A stretch of 64,000 bases of DNA from Streptomyces sp. NBC_01314 (GCF_041435215.1 NZ_CP108394.1:3224001-3288000), one strand, 5' to 3'. Counted from the stretch's first letter, positions 54,864 to 62,734 are shown. Notes: generated by a model not told the origin, from the letters alone. A program made the numbers and translations.

Positions 54864-56238
54864 GGCTCGCCTCCTGGACGAGGTCGTCGACAGTGGTGGG
54901 GACCGTCTCGCTGAGGTCCGACTGCCCGCGGACGTCCAACTGCCCGCGGATGTCCAACTGCCCGAGGACGAACGACTGTTGGCAGCCCTCCCCCTGTCCG
55001 CGCGCGTCCGACTCTCCTCGTACGGCGGTGTCGTGGGCGGAGCGTTGGAGCCGGTCGACGATTTCCTGGACGTGGATGGCTTCGGCGGCGGTGACGGGCG
55101 CGGGGCCCCGGCCGAGGCAGGCGTCGACGAACGCGGCGATCTGCCGTCGGCGGGCGAGTCGGAGGTCCCAGGGCTTTCCGGGCAGGGGCAGCCGCGAGTG
55201 GCCCGGGGCGGGCAGGTCGGGGTGGGACAGCAGCAGCGGGAAGACCTCCAGACCTCCCCGGTCCCCGAGCAGCCGTACCCGGACGGTCTCCTCGTCGGCC
55301 GGACGGGCGGCGTACGAGGTGGTGATGCTCAGGGACATGCCGTCGCGGCAGCGGACAAGGGTGGTGGCCCTGTCCCGGACCTGGGAGGTCCCCTTCGCGA
55401 TGACGAGGCCGTGGGGGGCACAGAGCGTTTCGACGACCTCGGGGAAGCCCGTGATCCACATGGCCAGGTCCAGCAGGTGAATGCCGGTATCGGTGAGGGG
55501 ACCGCACGCGCCCCTGGCCCGGTGCGGATCATGCGGGTCGGCGGTGGCCAGGGGCCGGTCGAAAGCTCCCTCGGCCCCTCGGAACCCGCCGCCGGGATCA
55601 CCGTCCGCACGGAACCCGTCGCACGGATCACCGTCCGCCCGGAACCCACCGCAGGGCTCGTCGGCGGCCCGGGACCGCCGGGGTTCGTCGGCGCCCCGGG
55701 GCCGGTCACGGGGCCCGTCGCCGCCAACGGCCCGGTCGTGGTGGCGGCCCCCGGCCGGCGTCTCGTGGCAGCCCCTGACGGTGAGTTGGATGTCGTGGAT
55801 CTCGCCGATCTCGCCGGCGTCGACGATGCCGCGGGCGGTGCGTGTCTCGGTGAGGTGGCGATAGGGGAAGGCGACGGTCAGGACGCGGTGTTCGGCCGTG
55901 GCGATCGCGGCCAGGCGGGCCAGGTCCGCGGCGTCGGTGGCTGCGGGAGGCTCGCAGAGCACGTGACAGCCGGCCCGGAGGGCGGTCGTCGCGAGCGGGG
56001 CGTGCGGGTGGGGCGCGGCGCAGACGCTGACGAGGTCCACGTCCGTGGTGGCGAGCATCTCCTCCAGGGACGTGAAGACCTCGCGTACGCCGAACCGGCG
56101 GGCCAGGGACCGGGCTCGGTCGTAGTCGGGGTCGACGACCGCGGCCAGGTTCACGCGAGGGTCGGCGGCATGGGCGGAGGCATGGTCGGTGGAGGCGATA
56201 CGTCCGCAGCCGACAACGGCTGCGCGGAGATTCACCAC
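54856..56238 (-). CDS. Gfo/Idh/MocA-family oxidoreductase with repeat insert and altered EKP motif
   Basis: A 460-aa protein. The N-terminal Rossmann fold has AVVGCGRIASTDHA and VVDPDYDRA. The family's EKP motif is EPP (CHVLCEPPAATD, P97 replacing the lysine that normally contacts cofactor and substrate). The C-terminal domain retains the catalytic D250-TGI-H254 in GPLTDTGIHLLDLAMW. Between about 160 and 245 lies an insert with tandem 10-residue units GFRADGDPCD/GFRADGDPGG. A second repeat (GQLDIR/GQLDVR/GQSDLS) occupies the C-terminus. It starts GTG GTG with AAGGG eight bases upstream. It is the first gene of the leftward operon with the StrS-like gene; this RifL/RifK-like pairing suggests joint action. 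Confidence 0.85.
   Translation of the reverse strand: MVNLRAAVVGCGRIASTDHASAHAADPRVNLAAVVDPDYDRARSLARRFGVREVFTSLEEMLATTDVDLVSVCAAPHPHAPLATTALRAGCHVLCEPPAATDAADLARLAAIATAEHRVLTVAFPYRHLTETRTARGIVDAGEIGEIHDIQLTVRGCHETPAGGRHHDRAVGGDGPRDRPRGADEPRRSRAADEPCGGFRADGDPCDGFRADGDPGGGFRGAEGAFDRPLATADPHDPHRARGACGPLTDTGIHLLDLAMWITGFPEVVETLCAPHGLVIAKGTSQVRDRATTLVRCRDGMSLSITTSYAARPADEETVRVRLLGDRGGLEVFPLLLSHPDLPAPGHSRLPLPGKPWDLRLARRRQIAAFVDACLGRGPAPVTAAEAIHVQEIVDRLQRSAHDTAVRGESDARGQGEGCQQSFVLGQLDIRGQLDVRGQSDLSETVPTTVDDLVQEASRA
54922..54975. repeat. Three 18-bp in-frame direct repeats
   Basis: CTGCCCGCGGACGTCCAA, CTGCCCGCGGATGTCCAA and the diverged CTGCCCGAGGACGAACGA lie in tandem in the 3' part of the oxidoreductase gene and encode its GQLD(I/V)R units. 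Confidence 0.9.
55581..55670. repeat. Three 30-bp in-frame direct repeats
   Basis: Units start at 55581, 55611 and 55641, each beginning GGAACCC. The first two share GGATCACCGTCCGC; the third is more diverged. They encode the GFRADGDP repeats inserted into the oxidoreductase. Confidence 0.88.
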
Positions 56239-56322
56239 GGTGAATGCCCTTCGGCGATGCGGCGGCCGGTGACCGTGGGGCCGGTGGCTCGGCGGCCCGG
56301 CCGGGAGGCTGGTCCTTTCTCC

Positions 56323-56365
56323 CGAATGCTCGCAACGCCGAACCGGCAGCGTCCAATAGATTCGT
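56323..56365 (-). promoter_or_regulatory. Shared bipartite promoter element, leftward copy
   Basis: Read leftward: ACGAATCTATTGGAC (56351-56365), 18 bp, then CGAGCATTCG (56323-56332). The 15-mer is identical to that at 57472-57486, and the second block differs by one inserted G. TTGGAC can serve as -35. It precedes the oxidoreductase/StrS-like operon by about 85 bp. It is probably the LysR binding site plus promoter. Confidence 0.8.
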
Positions 56366-56517
56366 CCATGCCTGGATGGAATGTTTGCCGTCGAGTCGAC
56401 GGGGACTAGGAAGAAACCATTCGGCGCCTTTCGCGCCCACTGATTCGACGGGTGAATTCGAGGGTCGTTTCGACCGGCCAGAACAATCCGGGAGGCACTG
56501 CCGGAGTTCCGGCTCGG

Positions 56518-57456
56518 TCACGGGCCGACCCCTCCGTCCCCCGCCCTCGCGTCCCCCGCCCCCGCCCCCGCGACCGTCTCCGCGCAGGCCGTGACGAAGT
56601 CGGCGACCACCTCACGGTGGTCGGCCGCACGCCAGGCCACGGCGACCTCCGTGGGCGTGATCCTGTCGATCGGGCGGCAGACGACACCGGGGCGGGGGTA
56701 GAACCGCGCGGTCGAGGCACCCGTGAGGCAGACCCCGAAGTTGTTGGCGATGGCCTCCATCCACTCGTCCGTGCTGTTCACCTCCGCGCCGATGACCACG
56801 GGATGACCGTCGCGGTGGTCGAGCGCCAGCCAGTAGTCGCGCCAGACCCCGGACTCCACGGGCACGGCGACGAACGGCTCGTCCAGCAGTTGTTCGAAGC
56901 GCACCACGTCCTGCCCGGCCAGCGGATGTCCGGAGGCCATGAGGACCCAGCGGTCCTCGGACAGCAACACCTGCGTACGGATGCTCGACGGACCGTGCGG
57001 CAGCGGCAGCCTCACCAGGGCCACATCCACGTCGCCGCCCGCCAGCCCGGCGGTGGGGTCGATCCACGGCGCCTGGGTCATCACGACCCGCCAGTCCGGC
57101 CGGATCATGCCGAACGTCGCGAGGATCCGCGGGGTGAGCTCGCTGGCCGCGTTGGCGATGAACCCGACCCGCAGCGTCCGCTCCTCCGTCGCCGCCGCCT
57201 CCTGGGCCGCACCGAGCACGCCCTGCCAGTCGGCCAGGATGCGGCGCACTCCGGGCAGCAGCGCCCTCCCGGCGGCGGTCAGGGTCACGGAACGGCTGGA
57301 GCGCTTCAGCAACGGCAGCCGAAGGGATCGCTCCAGTTGTTCGATCTGTTTGGAAAGCGCGGGCTGCGTAATGTGCAGGCGCTGCGCCGCACGGGTGAAG
57401 TGAAGTTCTTCCGCGACCGCGACGAATGATCGCAGCAAGCGCAGATCCACATCCAT
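56518..57456 (-). CDS. LysR-family transcriptional regulator of the flanking operons
   Basis: A 312-aa LysR regulator. The N-terminal winged helix is 'LRLLRSFVAVAEELHFTRAA' with QRLHITQPALSKQIEQLERS, a near-consensus LysR HTH. The effector domain (about 90-300) includes 'RTLRVGFIANAASELTPRIL' and 'DVDVALVRLPLPHGPSSIRT', with similarity to BenM/CatM-like aromatic or dicarboxylate sensors only at pattern level. Its ATG at 57456 lies 15 bp from the shared 15-mer, so autoregulation is likely. It stands between the two operons that carry identical promoter elements and is their probable activator. The C-terminal 20 residues are Gly/Ala-rich. Confidence 0.92.
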   Translation of the reverse strand: MDVDLRLLRSFVAVAEELHFTRAAQRLHITQPALSKQIEQLERSLRLPLLKRSSRSVTLTAAGRALLPGVRRILADWQGVLGAAQEAAATEERTLRVGFIANAASELTPRILATFGMIRPDWRVVMTQAPWIDPTAGLAGGDVDVALVRLPLPHGPSSIRTQVLLSEDRWVLMASGHPLAGQDVVRFEQLLDEPFVAVPVESGVWRDYWLALDHRDGHPVVIGAEVNSTDEWMEAIANNFGVCLTGASTARFYPRPGVVCRPIDRITPTEVAVAWRAADHREVVADFVTACAETVAGAGAGDARAGDGGVGP

Positions 57457-57471
57457 GCCGAGAGGTTATCA

Positions 57472-57513
57472 ACGAATCTATTGGACACGGCGCGCCCCGT
57501 ACTGCGACATTCG
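57472..57513 (+). promoter_or_regulatory. Shared bipartite promoter element, rightward copy
   Basis: ACGAATCTATTGGAC (57472-57486), an 18-bp spacer, then CGACATTCG (57505-57513) within the palindrome CATTCGAATG. It has the same architecture as the inverted copy at 56323-56365. It faces the MfnB-like operon and lies just upstream of the LysR start codon. Confidence 0.8.
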
Positions 57514-57634
57514 AATGGCCATCGCGGACGGCTAATGAACCGGCCGCCGTCCAGGACGGCACAGGGGCCGGGAAATGGCAAATCCGTGCGAGTCCGCGCG
57601 ATCCGACGCAGCGATCCGATACCGGGGTTTTCTC

Positions 57635-58999
57635 ATGACCGATGACCGGACGACGAACCGCAAACTGCTCGTCAGTGTCTTCAATCCGCAGGAGGCACGC
57701 GAGGCCGTTCTCGGGGGCGGCAGAATCATCGACAGCGAGGATCCGCGCAGCGCCCTCGGCAATATCAAGCCGCAGCAGATCATGGCGATCAGCGACGCGG
57801 TCCTCGGATTCCGGCGCGATCTGGAGGTCCAGCTCTCCACCAACATCGGCGAGGACCAGCTGCTCTTCGACCGTTCCGGTACCGGGGCGGCGATCCAGAA
57901 GTCCGCGTACGAGATCGCCGGCAAGGCCTCCCAGGCCGCGCTCGGGGTGGCGGTGTCCATGGGGACCCGTGTGCACCCCTGCGGCATCGTGAAGGTGGGC
58001 CTGGACGGCATGGAGACCGGCCTGCTCACCGATGTGCTGCGCGAGTGCGTGCAGACCCTGCGGCGCACCGAGGGCTTCTCGCACACCCAGGTGATGTCGG
58101 TGCTGTTCGCCCAGGACCTCGATCTGTGGGAGGAGCGTCGCTCGGTGCGCGCGATCCGCCAGGCCCTGGTCGGACTGCGCGAGTTCCACCCCTGTGAGCC
58201 CGGCGCGGAGCACGGCTTCGACCTCACCGCATACGCGGCCGGGACGTTGCGGGACGAGGACGGGAAGCTCCTGTTCACCGACCCCGGTCAGGTGGACCTG
58301 GAGTCGCTGGTCGACCACGGCGTCCTGCCCGAGGGCACCCGGCACACGACGGTCGCCCTCAACGAGCTGTTCCCGCACGCCCGTTACGGCATCACCGGGG
58401 ACCGCTCCGCCCGCCGCACCGACCGCGAGGCGATCGCCCGCATGGTCGACGCGACCGTCCGGGCCGGCGCGGGCGCGATGATGCTCGACACCAGCGTCCT
58501 GCTGAAGGTGGCCCGGGTCGGACTCGTCGCCACCGAACGCAGCCCGGACATGACCGACTTCAACTCCCTGGACGTCGACGAGACGACCGGTCTGAAGCGG
58601 CGGGGCATCCTCGGCCTCGACGACATCCGGTTCTTCGTCGACTACTGCCACCACCGCGGCATCGAGGCCAACCTCGCCGGCTCCGTCACCAGCTACCAGG
58701 CCCAGCAGCTCTGGCGGCTCGTCCCGGAGATCGACCAGATCTCCACCCGGGGCGCCGCCTCGGCCGTGGCCCAGAACCCGCACCGGCCCGAGGGCGAGGG
58801 CGAGGACTCCCGGCGCGACCGGGTGATCGTCCGGAGCCTGGTCCGCGGTCTGGCCCCGCCGGAGCAGGGCGGCCACCTCTGGCTGCCGCAGGAGATGAAA
58901 CCGCGGTCCGGGGAGGCTGTGCGGGAGGTACTGGACCGCTTCCCGGGGCTGACCGGGCACTGGGCGGACAGGTACGGCCGCCTGACGCCGTTCGGCTGA
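57635..58999 (+). CDS. MfnB-like ((5-formylfuran-3-yl)methyl phosphate synthase family) protein
   Basis: A 454-aa TIM-barrel protein resembling archaeal MfnB, which joins two triose phosphates into a furan in methanofuran synthesis. Matches are 'LLVSVFNPQEAREAVLGGGR' with IIDSEDPRSALG (archaeal IIDVKNPKEGSLG), GIVKVGLDGM (IKVGLYG), AMMLDTSV (AMLDTAI) and 'NLAGSVTSYQAQQLWRLVPE' with ISTRGAAS (VRGAAC). It is about twice the usual 235-240 aa, with a long insert at 150-270 and a C-terminal tail. The Schiff-base lysine of MfnB (Lys27) is E35 here; the Lys85 equivalent K120 and the Asp in LDT remain. The chemistry is therefore likely related but not the same. ATG 57635 has GGGG upstream; a 20-codon extension is unlikely. 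First gene of the rightward operon. Confidence 0.78.
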   Translation: MTDDRTTNRKLLVSVFNPQEAREAVLGGGRIIDSEDPRSALGNIKPQQIMAISDAVLGFRRDLEVQLSTNIGEDQLLFDRSGTGAAIQKSAYEIAGKASQAALGVAVSMGTRVHPCGIVKVGLDGMETGLLTDVLRECVQTLRRTEGFSHTQVMSVLFAQDLDLWEERRSVRAIRQALVGLREFHPCEPGAEHGFDLTAYAAGTLRDEDGKLLFTDPGQVDLESLVDHGVLPEGTRHTTVALNELFPHARYGITGDRSARRTDREAIARMVDATVRAGAGAMMLDTSVLLKVARVGLVATERSPDMTDFNSLDVDETTGLKRRGILGLDDIRFFVDYCHHRGIEANLAGSVTSYQAQQLWRLVPEIDQISTRGAASAVAQNPHRPEGEGEDSRRDRVIVRSLVRGLAPPEQGGHLWLPQEMKPRSGEAVREVLDRFPGLTGHWADRYGRLTPFG

Positions 59000-59039
59000 C
59001 GACCGACACCGAACAACGAAGCAGAGGAGCGTGACCCCC

Positions 59040-59954
59040 ATGTCCGATCTGATCCCGCCCGTCGCCCCCGGCCCCCGTGTGCCCGTGCTGCCCGCCGGGC
59101 GGACCGAGGCCCGGGTCCGGACCGAGCTCGACAGATCGGTCCGGGACTGGGGCATTCCCAGCAACCTGTTCCGGACGATGGCGTGGCTGCCGGGGCTCGC
59201 GCTCACCGAGGTCGAGTACGCCAACTCGTTCATCTTCGACGCCCCTCGGTACGCGCCCGCGCCCCGGCCTCCCGGGGACCCGGACGGACAGGACATCCTG
59301 TTCCCGCAGGGCGGTTTCGTGGACCGGGTGACCAAGGAACTGGTCATCAACCTGGTGAGCCTGCTCAACCGCAGCCGGTACTCCCTCACCCACCACAGCT
59401 TCATCGGCTACGGCGTGCTGAGCGGCCGGTTGCCGCACGTGGACCCGGCGCAGCGGGCGGCGCGCGCCGAGGAGATGCTGCTGCGGCTGGTGGACTCGAC
59501 GGGGCGCCCGGACTGGGAGGACCGGACCTTCGCCTGGAACGGGGTCGTCGAACCCCTCTACACCGTGCCGCAGCAGCACTGCCTGCGGCTGGCGGAAGCG
59601 ATCCAGCGGGACCCGCACTCGGTCACCGACCGGCAGTTCGCCGATCTGCGCGAGGTCCTGCGCGGGGTGGCCGCGGAGAACATCGCGAAGGGACCGCTCG
59701 CGGAGGTCCCGGGCACCGGGACGGAGGCCTATCTGGCCGCCTGGGTCAACGCGATGACCGTCGAACTGACCTGGTGCATCGTGCACTTCGACGGCCTGCT
59801 CAACTCCTGGTTCACCGTGCTGCGCGTGATGGACGAGACGGGCGCCGAGGACGAGCTGGGCGGGGACTTCGTCGCCGCCTACAACGCGGAGGTCCCGGAC
59901 CGGATCAAGGTACGCAACAACAACCTGCTCGGCCCGACGGGCTGGGGAAGGTGA
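59040..59954 (+). CDS. AhpD/carboxymuconolactone-decarboxylase-like protein with SxxS in place of CxxC
   Basis: A 304-aa helical protein. The segment VDRVTKELVINLVSLLNRSR followed by YSLTHHSFIGYG aligns with the AhpD active-site helix: E100, S112, S115 and H119 reproduce the E-x11-C-x2-C-x3-H spacing of mycobacterial AhpD (E118, C130, C133, H137), but both redox cysteines are serine. Peroxidase or thiol-disulfide activity is not expected; decarboxylase, hydrolase or isomerase-like use of the same pocket is possible. A C-terminal half of about 150 residues has a second helical repeat ('AYLAAWVNAMTVELTWCIVH'). ATG 59040 is preferred to GTG 59031, which sits too close to GAGGAG. It lies 40 bp after the MfnB-like gene. 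Confidence 0.72.
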   Translation: MSDLIPPVAPGPRVPVLPAGRTEARVRTELDRSVRDWGIPSNLFRTMAWLPGLALTEVEYANSFIFDAPRYAPAPRPPGDPDGQDILFPQGGFVDRVTKELVINLVSLLNRSRYSLTHHSFIGYGVLSGRLPHVDPAQRAARAEEMLLRLVDSTGRPDWEDRTFAWNGVVEPLYTVPQQHCLRLAEAIQRDPHSVTDRQFADLREVLRGVAAENIAKGPLAEVPGTGTEAYLAAWVNAMTVELTWCIVHFDGLLNSWFTVLRVMDETGAEDELGGDFVAAYNAEVPDRIKVRNNNLLGPTGWGR

Positions 59955-59965
59955 GGACGGACCCC

Positions 59966-61069
59966 ATGCCCGAGAACCCGATCCTGACCACCACCACCGA
60001 GACGACCAGCGCCAAGACGCCTGCCGCCGCGAGCCCGACCACCAGCGCCGCTGCCCCTGCCCCTGCCCCTGCCCCCGGGAGATCCACCCCTTTCACCCGC
60101 GCGGTCGTGCCCACCGAGACCGGTTTCCCGGTCACCGGCGGACCGGACATCCGCTTCGAGTGGCACACGGGTGACTGGTTCGACGTCTTCGAGAAGCATG
60201 TCGCCCTCATCCAGTCGGACATCGCCCGCGCCCAGGCCGAGGACCGTGTCATCGTCTATCTGAGCTGCCCGATCAGCTCGCGGGGCGGCGGTCACTTCCG
60301 GACCAACACCGAGATCGCGAACTTCGTGGCCCGTCGGCTGGCGTCCGAATGGGGCGAGCGGTTCTTCGTCGTCAACCCGGCCGCGTATCAGCTGGAGTCG
60401 AAGGAGGGCACGGGACTGGTCGCACGGCACATCGCCGAACTCGCCCGGGAGACCGGCCGGCCGCTGAACCTGGACGACCTCATGGCCACCGCCCGGCCGA
60501 CCGGCGGAGACTACATGCGCATGTGGACCCGGGTCCTGGCCGAGGACCACTACCTCACGGATCTGCCCGGCCCGCCCGGTCAGCCCTCACGCCACAAGCT
60601 TCAGCTCGGCGGTCTCTTCGACGCGTTCTACTTCCTCGGCCCCGACGACATGCACGGCTTCTTCCGCGCGGACTCGGGCGGCGGCGGTGCGCTGGTGGCC
60701 GCGGTGGAGGCGTACTTCGCCCGCAAGTACGCCGTCGACCCCGACTTCTGGACCGACTTCGGCACCGTCCCCGGACCGGCCGGCAACCGCCGCCCCCTGG
60801 ATCTCACCGACCGCGACGACGCGAGGGTGTGGGAGGCCAGGCGCAAGGAGTTCGTCCGCTTCTACACCGTGCGCGCGGGCGGCTCGTACAGCCTCGGCTG
60901 CCACGACGAGTGGAACATCTTCGTCCGGCTGAACAGGGCACGTGCCGGGCACCCGGCCTACGGCCCCGGCGAGCTGATCGCCGCCTACTACGGCGGACGC
61001 GCCCGCTCGATGGCCGAGAGCGAACTGGAGACCTCCCCCGGTTACGAGGTCACGGAGAAGACCGCGTAG
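59966..61069 (+). CDS. Uncharacterised protein with nucleoside-deoxyribosyltransferase-like N-terminal strand
   Basis: A 367-aa protein. The first 45 residues are Thr/Ala/Pro-rich, partly encoded by a CCCCTG repeat. The body shows RVIVYLSCPISSRGGGHFRT, reminiscent of the 'YLAGPI'-type opening of nucleoside 2-deoxyribosyltransferase-like and DUF4406 proteins, then 'RFFVVNPAAYQLESKEGTGL', 'GDYMRMWTRVLAEDHY', 'LFDAFYFLGPDDMHGFFRAD' and 'YSLGCHDEWNIFVRLNRARA'. The later part does not match a family I know. The ATG 12 bp after the AhpD-like stop follows GTGAGGACGG. It is the last gene of the rightward operon, ended by two strong hairpins. It may use a nucleoside or ribosyl substrate, but that is only suggested by the first motif. 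Confidence 0.6.
   Translation: MPENPILTTTTETTSAKTPAAASPTTSAAAPAPAPAPGRSTPFTRAVVPTETGFPVTGGPDIRFEWHTGDWFDVFEKHVALIQSDIARAQAEDRVIVYLSCPISSRGGGHFRTNTEIANFVARRLASEWGERFFVVNPAAYQLESKEGTGLVARHIAELARETGRPLNLDDLMATARPTGGDYMRMWTRVLAEDHYLTDLPGPPGQPSRHKLQLGGLFDAFYFLGPDDMHGFFRADSGGGGALVAAVEAYFARKYAVDPDFWTDFGTVPGPAGNRRPLDLTDRDDARVWEARRKEFVRFYTVRAGGSYSLGCHDEWNIFVRLNRARAGHPAYGPGELIAAYYGGRARSMAESELETSPGYEVTEKTA
60054..60071. repeat. (CCCCTG)3 in-frame repeat
   Basis: Three tandem CCCCTG units encode part of the Ala/Pro run APAPAP near residues 30-37 of the third rightward-operon protein. The unit is the same as at 4101-4124. Confidence 0.85.
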
Positions 61070-61090
61070 CGCGGGGGACGGACGGGGGGT

Positions 61091-61124
61091 GTGCGGGGGC
61101 ACCAAGCGGCCGGTGCCCCCGCAC
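61091..61124. terminator. Terminator hairpin 1 after the MfnB-like operon
   Basis: A perfect 13-bp stem, GTGCGGGGGCACC (61091-61103) with GGTGCCCCCGCAC (61112-61124), has an 8-nt loop. It lies 21 bp after the stop at 61069. Confidence 0.88.
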
Positions 61125-61127
61125 ATA

Positions 61128-61166
61128 CCGAAGGCCCGCCCCTCGGCGGAGAGGGCGGGCCTTCGG
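61128..61166. terminator. Terminator hairpin 2, MfnB-like operon / hflX
   Basis: A perfect 14-bp stem, CCGAAGGCCCGCCC (61128-61141) with GGGCGGGCCTTCGG (61153-61166), follows hairpin 1 directly. It can serve both the rightward operon and the convergent hflX. Confidence 0.9.
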
Positions 61167-61237
61167 GACGTACGACTGCGTCAGAGGCATCAGACGTGCC
61201 GGTCGAGCATCGAACGTACGGGCGATTCAGTCGACCG

Positions 61238-62734
61238 TCAGGCCGTCGCCGCCGGAACGTACGGTGCCAGATCGGCCGCCAGCTCCTCGTGCACCCGGGC
61301 CTTGAGCAGGGTGCCCTCCGGGGTGTGCTCCTCGGAGATCACCTCGCCCTCGGTGTGGGCGCGGGCGACGAGCTTGCCGTGGGTGTACGGCACGAGCGCC
61401 TCGATCTCGACCGAGGGGCGCGGCAGTTCGTTGTCGATCAGGGCAAGCAGTTCATCGATGCCCTGGCCGGAACGGGCCGAGACCGCGATGGAGCGCTTCT
61501 CGATCCGCAGCAGCCGCTGCAGCGTCAGCGGGTCGGCCGCGTCCGCCTTGTTGATCACCACGATCTCGGGCACCTTGGTCGCGCCCACGTCACGGATGAC
61601 CTCGCGCACGGCGGCCAACTGCTCCTCCGGCGCGGGGTGCGAACCGTCGACCACGTGCAGGATCAGGTCGGCGTCGCCGACCTCCTCCATCGTGGAGCGG
61701 AACGCCTCGACGAGGTGGTGCGGCAGGTGACGTACGAAGCCGACGGTGTCCGCCAGCGTGTACAGCCGCCCGCTCGGGGTCTCGGCCCGGCGCACGGTCG
61801 GGTCGAGGGTCGCGAACAGGGAGTTCTCGACCAGCACGCCCGCGCCCGTGAGGCGGTTGAGCAGCGAGGACTTGCCGGCGTTGGTGTAACCGGCGATGGC
61901 GACCGAGGGCACCTTGTTCCTGCGGCGCTCCTGGCGCTTGATCTCGCGGCCGGTCTTCATCTCCGCGATCTCCCGGCGCATCTTCGCCATCTTCTCGCGG
62001 ATCCGCCGCCGGTCCGTCTCGATCTTGGTCTCACCGGGACCACGGGTGGCCAGGCCGCCGCCCTTGCCACCGCCCATCTGCCGGGACAGCGACTGACCCC
62101 AGCCTCGCAGCCTCGGCAGCATGTACTGCATCTGCGCGAGCGCGACCTGTGCCTTGCCCTCCCGGGACTTGGCGTGCTGGGCGAAGATGTCGAGGATCAG
62201 GGCCGTACGGTCGATGACCTTGACCTTGACGACGTCTTCGAGGTGGATCAGCTGGCCAGGGCTCAGTTCACCGTCGCAGATGACGGTGTCCGCGCCCGAT
62301 TCGAGGACGACGTCCCGCAGCTCGTTGGCCTTGCCGGAGCCGATGTAGGTGGCCGCGTCCGGCTTGTCGCGGCGCTGGATCACGCCGTCGAGCACGAGCG
62401 CTCCCGCGGTCTCCGCGAGGGCGGCCAGCTCGGCCAGCGAGTTCTCCGCGTCCCGCGCGGTTCCCGTGGTCCAGACACCGACGAGTACGACGCGCTCCAG
62501 ACGGAGCTGGCGGTACTCGACCTCGGTGACGTCCTCGAGTTCGGTGGAGAGGCCCGCCACACGGCGCAGGGCCGCACGGTCGGAGCGGTCGAACTGGTCG
62601 CCGTCCCGCTCTCCGTCGATCTCGAAGCTCCAGGCGACGTCCTCTTCCATCAGGGCATCGGCCCGAAGATTCTCGGGGTCGTTCTGCGCGAAGGCGCTCT
62701 GTGCGGCCTGGGAAGGGGAAGAAGAGGAGGTCAT
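61238..62734 (-). CDS. hflX: Ribosome-associated GTPase HflX
   Basis: A 498-aa GTPase of the Obg-HflX superfamily. It binds and splits stalled or hibernating 70S ribosomes under stress. The N-terminal HflX domain has 'RDKPDAATYIGSGKANELRD', 'VKVKVIDRTALILDIFAQHA' and 'GKGGGLATRGPGETKIETDR'. The G domain starts near 270: GYTNAGKSS (G1), switch region DPTVR, DTVGFVRHLP (G3), NKAD (G4). The C-terminal part includes 'TPEGTLLKARVHEELAADLA'. It is longer than E. coli HflX owing to an 80-residue N-terminal extension. The ATG start has AAGGA at 4-bp spacing. It converges with the MfnB-like operon across tandem terminators. Confidence 0.95.
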   Translation of the reverse strand: MTSSSSPSQAAQSAFAQNDPENLRADALMEEDVAWSFEIDGERDGDQFDRSDRAALRRVAGLSTELEDVTEVEYRQLRLERVVLVGVWTTGTARDAENSLAELAALAETAGALVLDGVIQRRDKPDAATYIGSGKANELRDVVLESGADTVICDGELSPGQLIHLEDVVKVKVIDRTALILDIFAQHAKSREGKAQVALAQMQYMLPRLRGWGQSLSRQMGGGKGGGLATRGPGETKIETDRRRIREKMAKMRREIAEMKTGREIKRQERRRNKVPSVAIAGYTNAGKSSLLNRLTGAGVLVENSLFATLDPTVRRAETPSGRLYTLADTVGFVRHLPHHLVEAFRSTMEEVGDADLILHVVDGSHPAPEEQLAAVREVIRDVGATKVPEIVVINKADAADPLTLQRLLRIEKRSIAVSARSGQGIDELLALIDNELPRPSVEIEALVPYTHGKLVARAHTEGEVISEEHTPEGTLLKARVHEELAADLAPYVPAATA

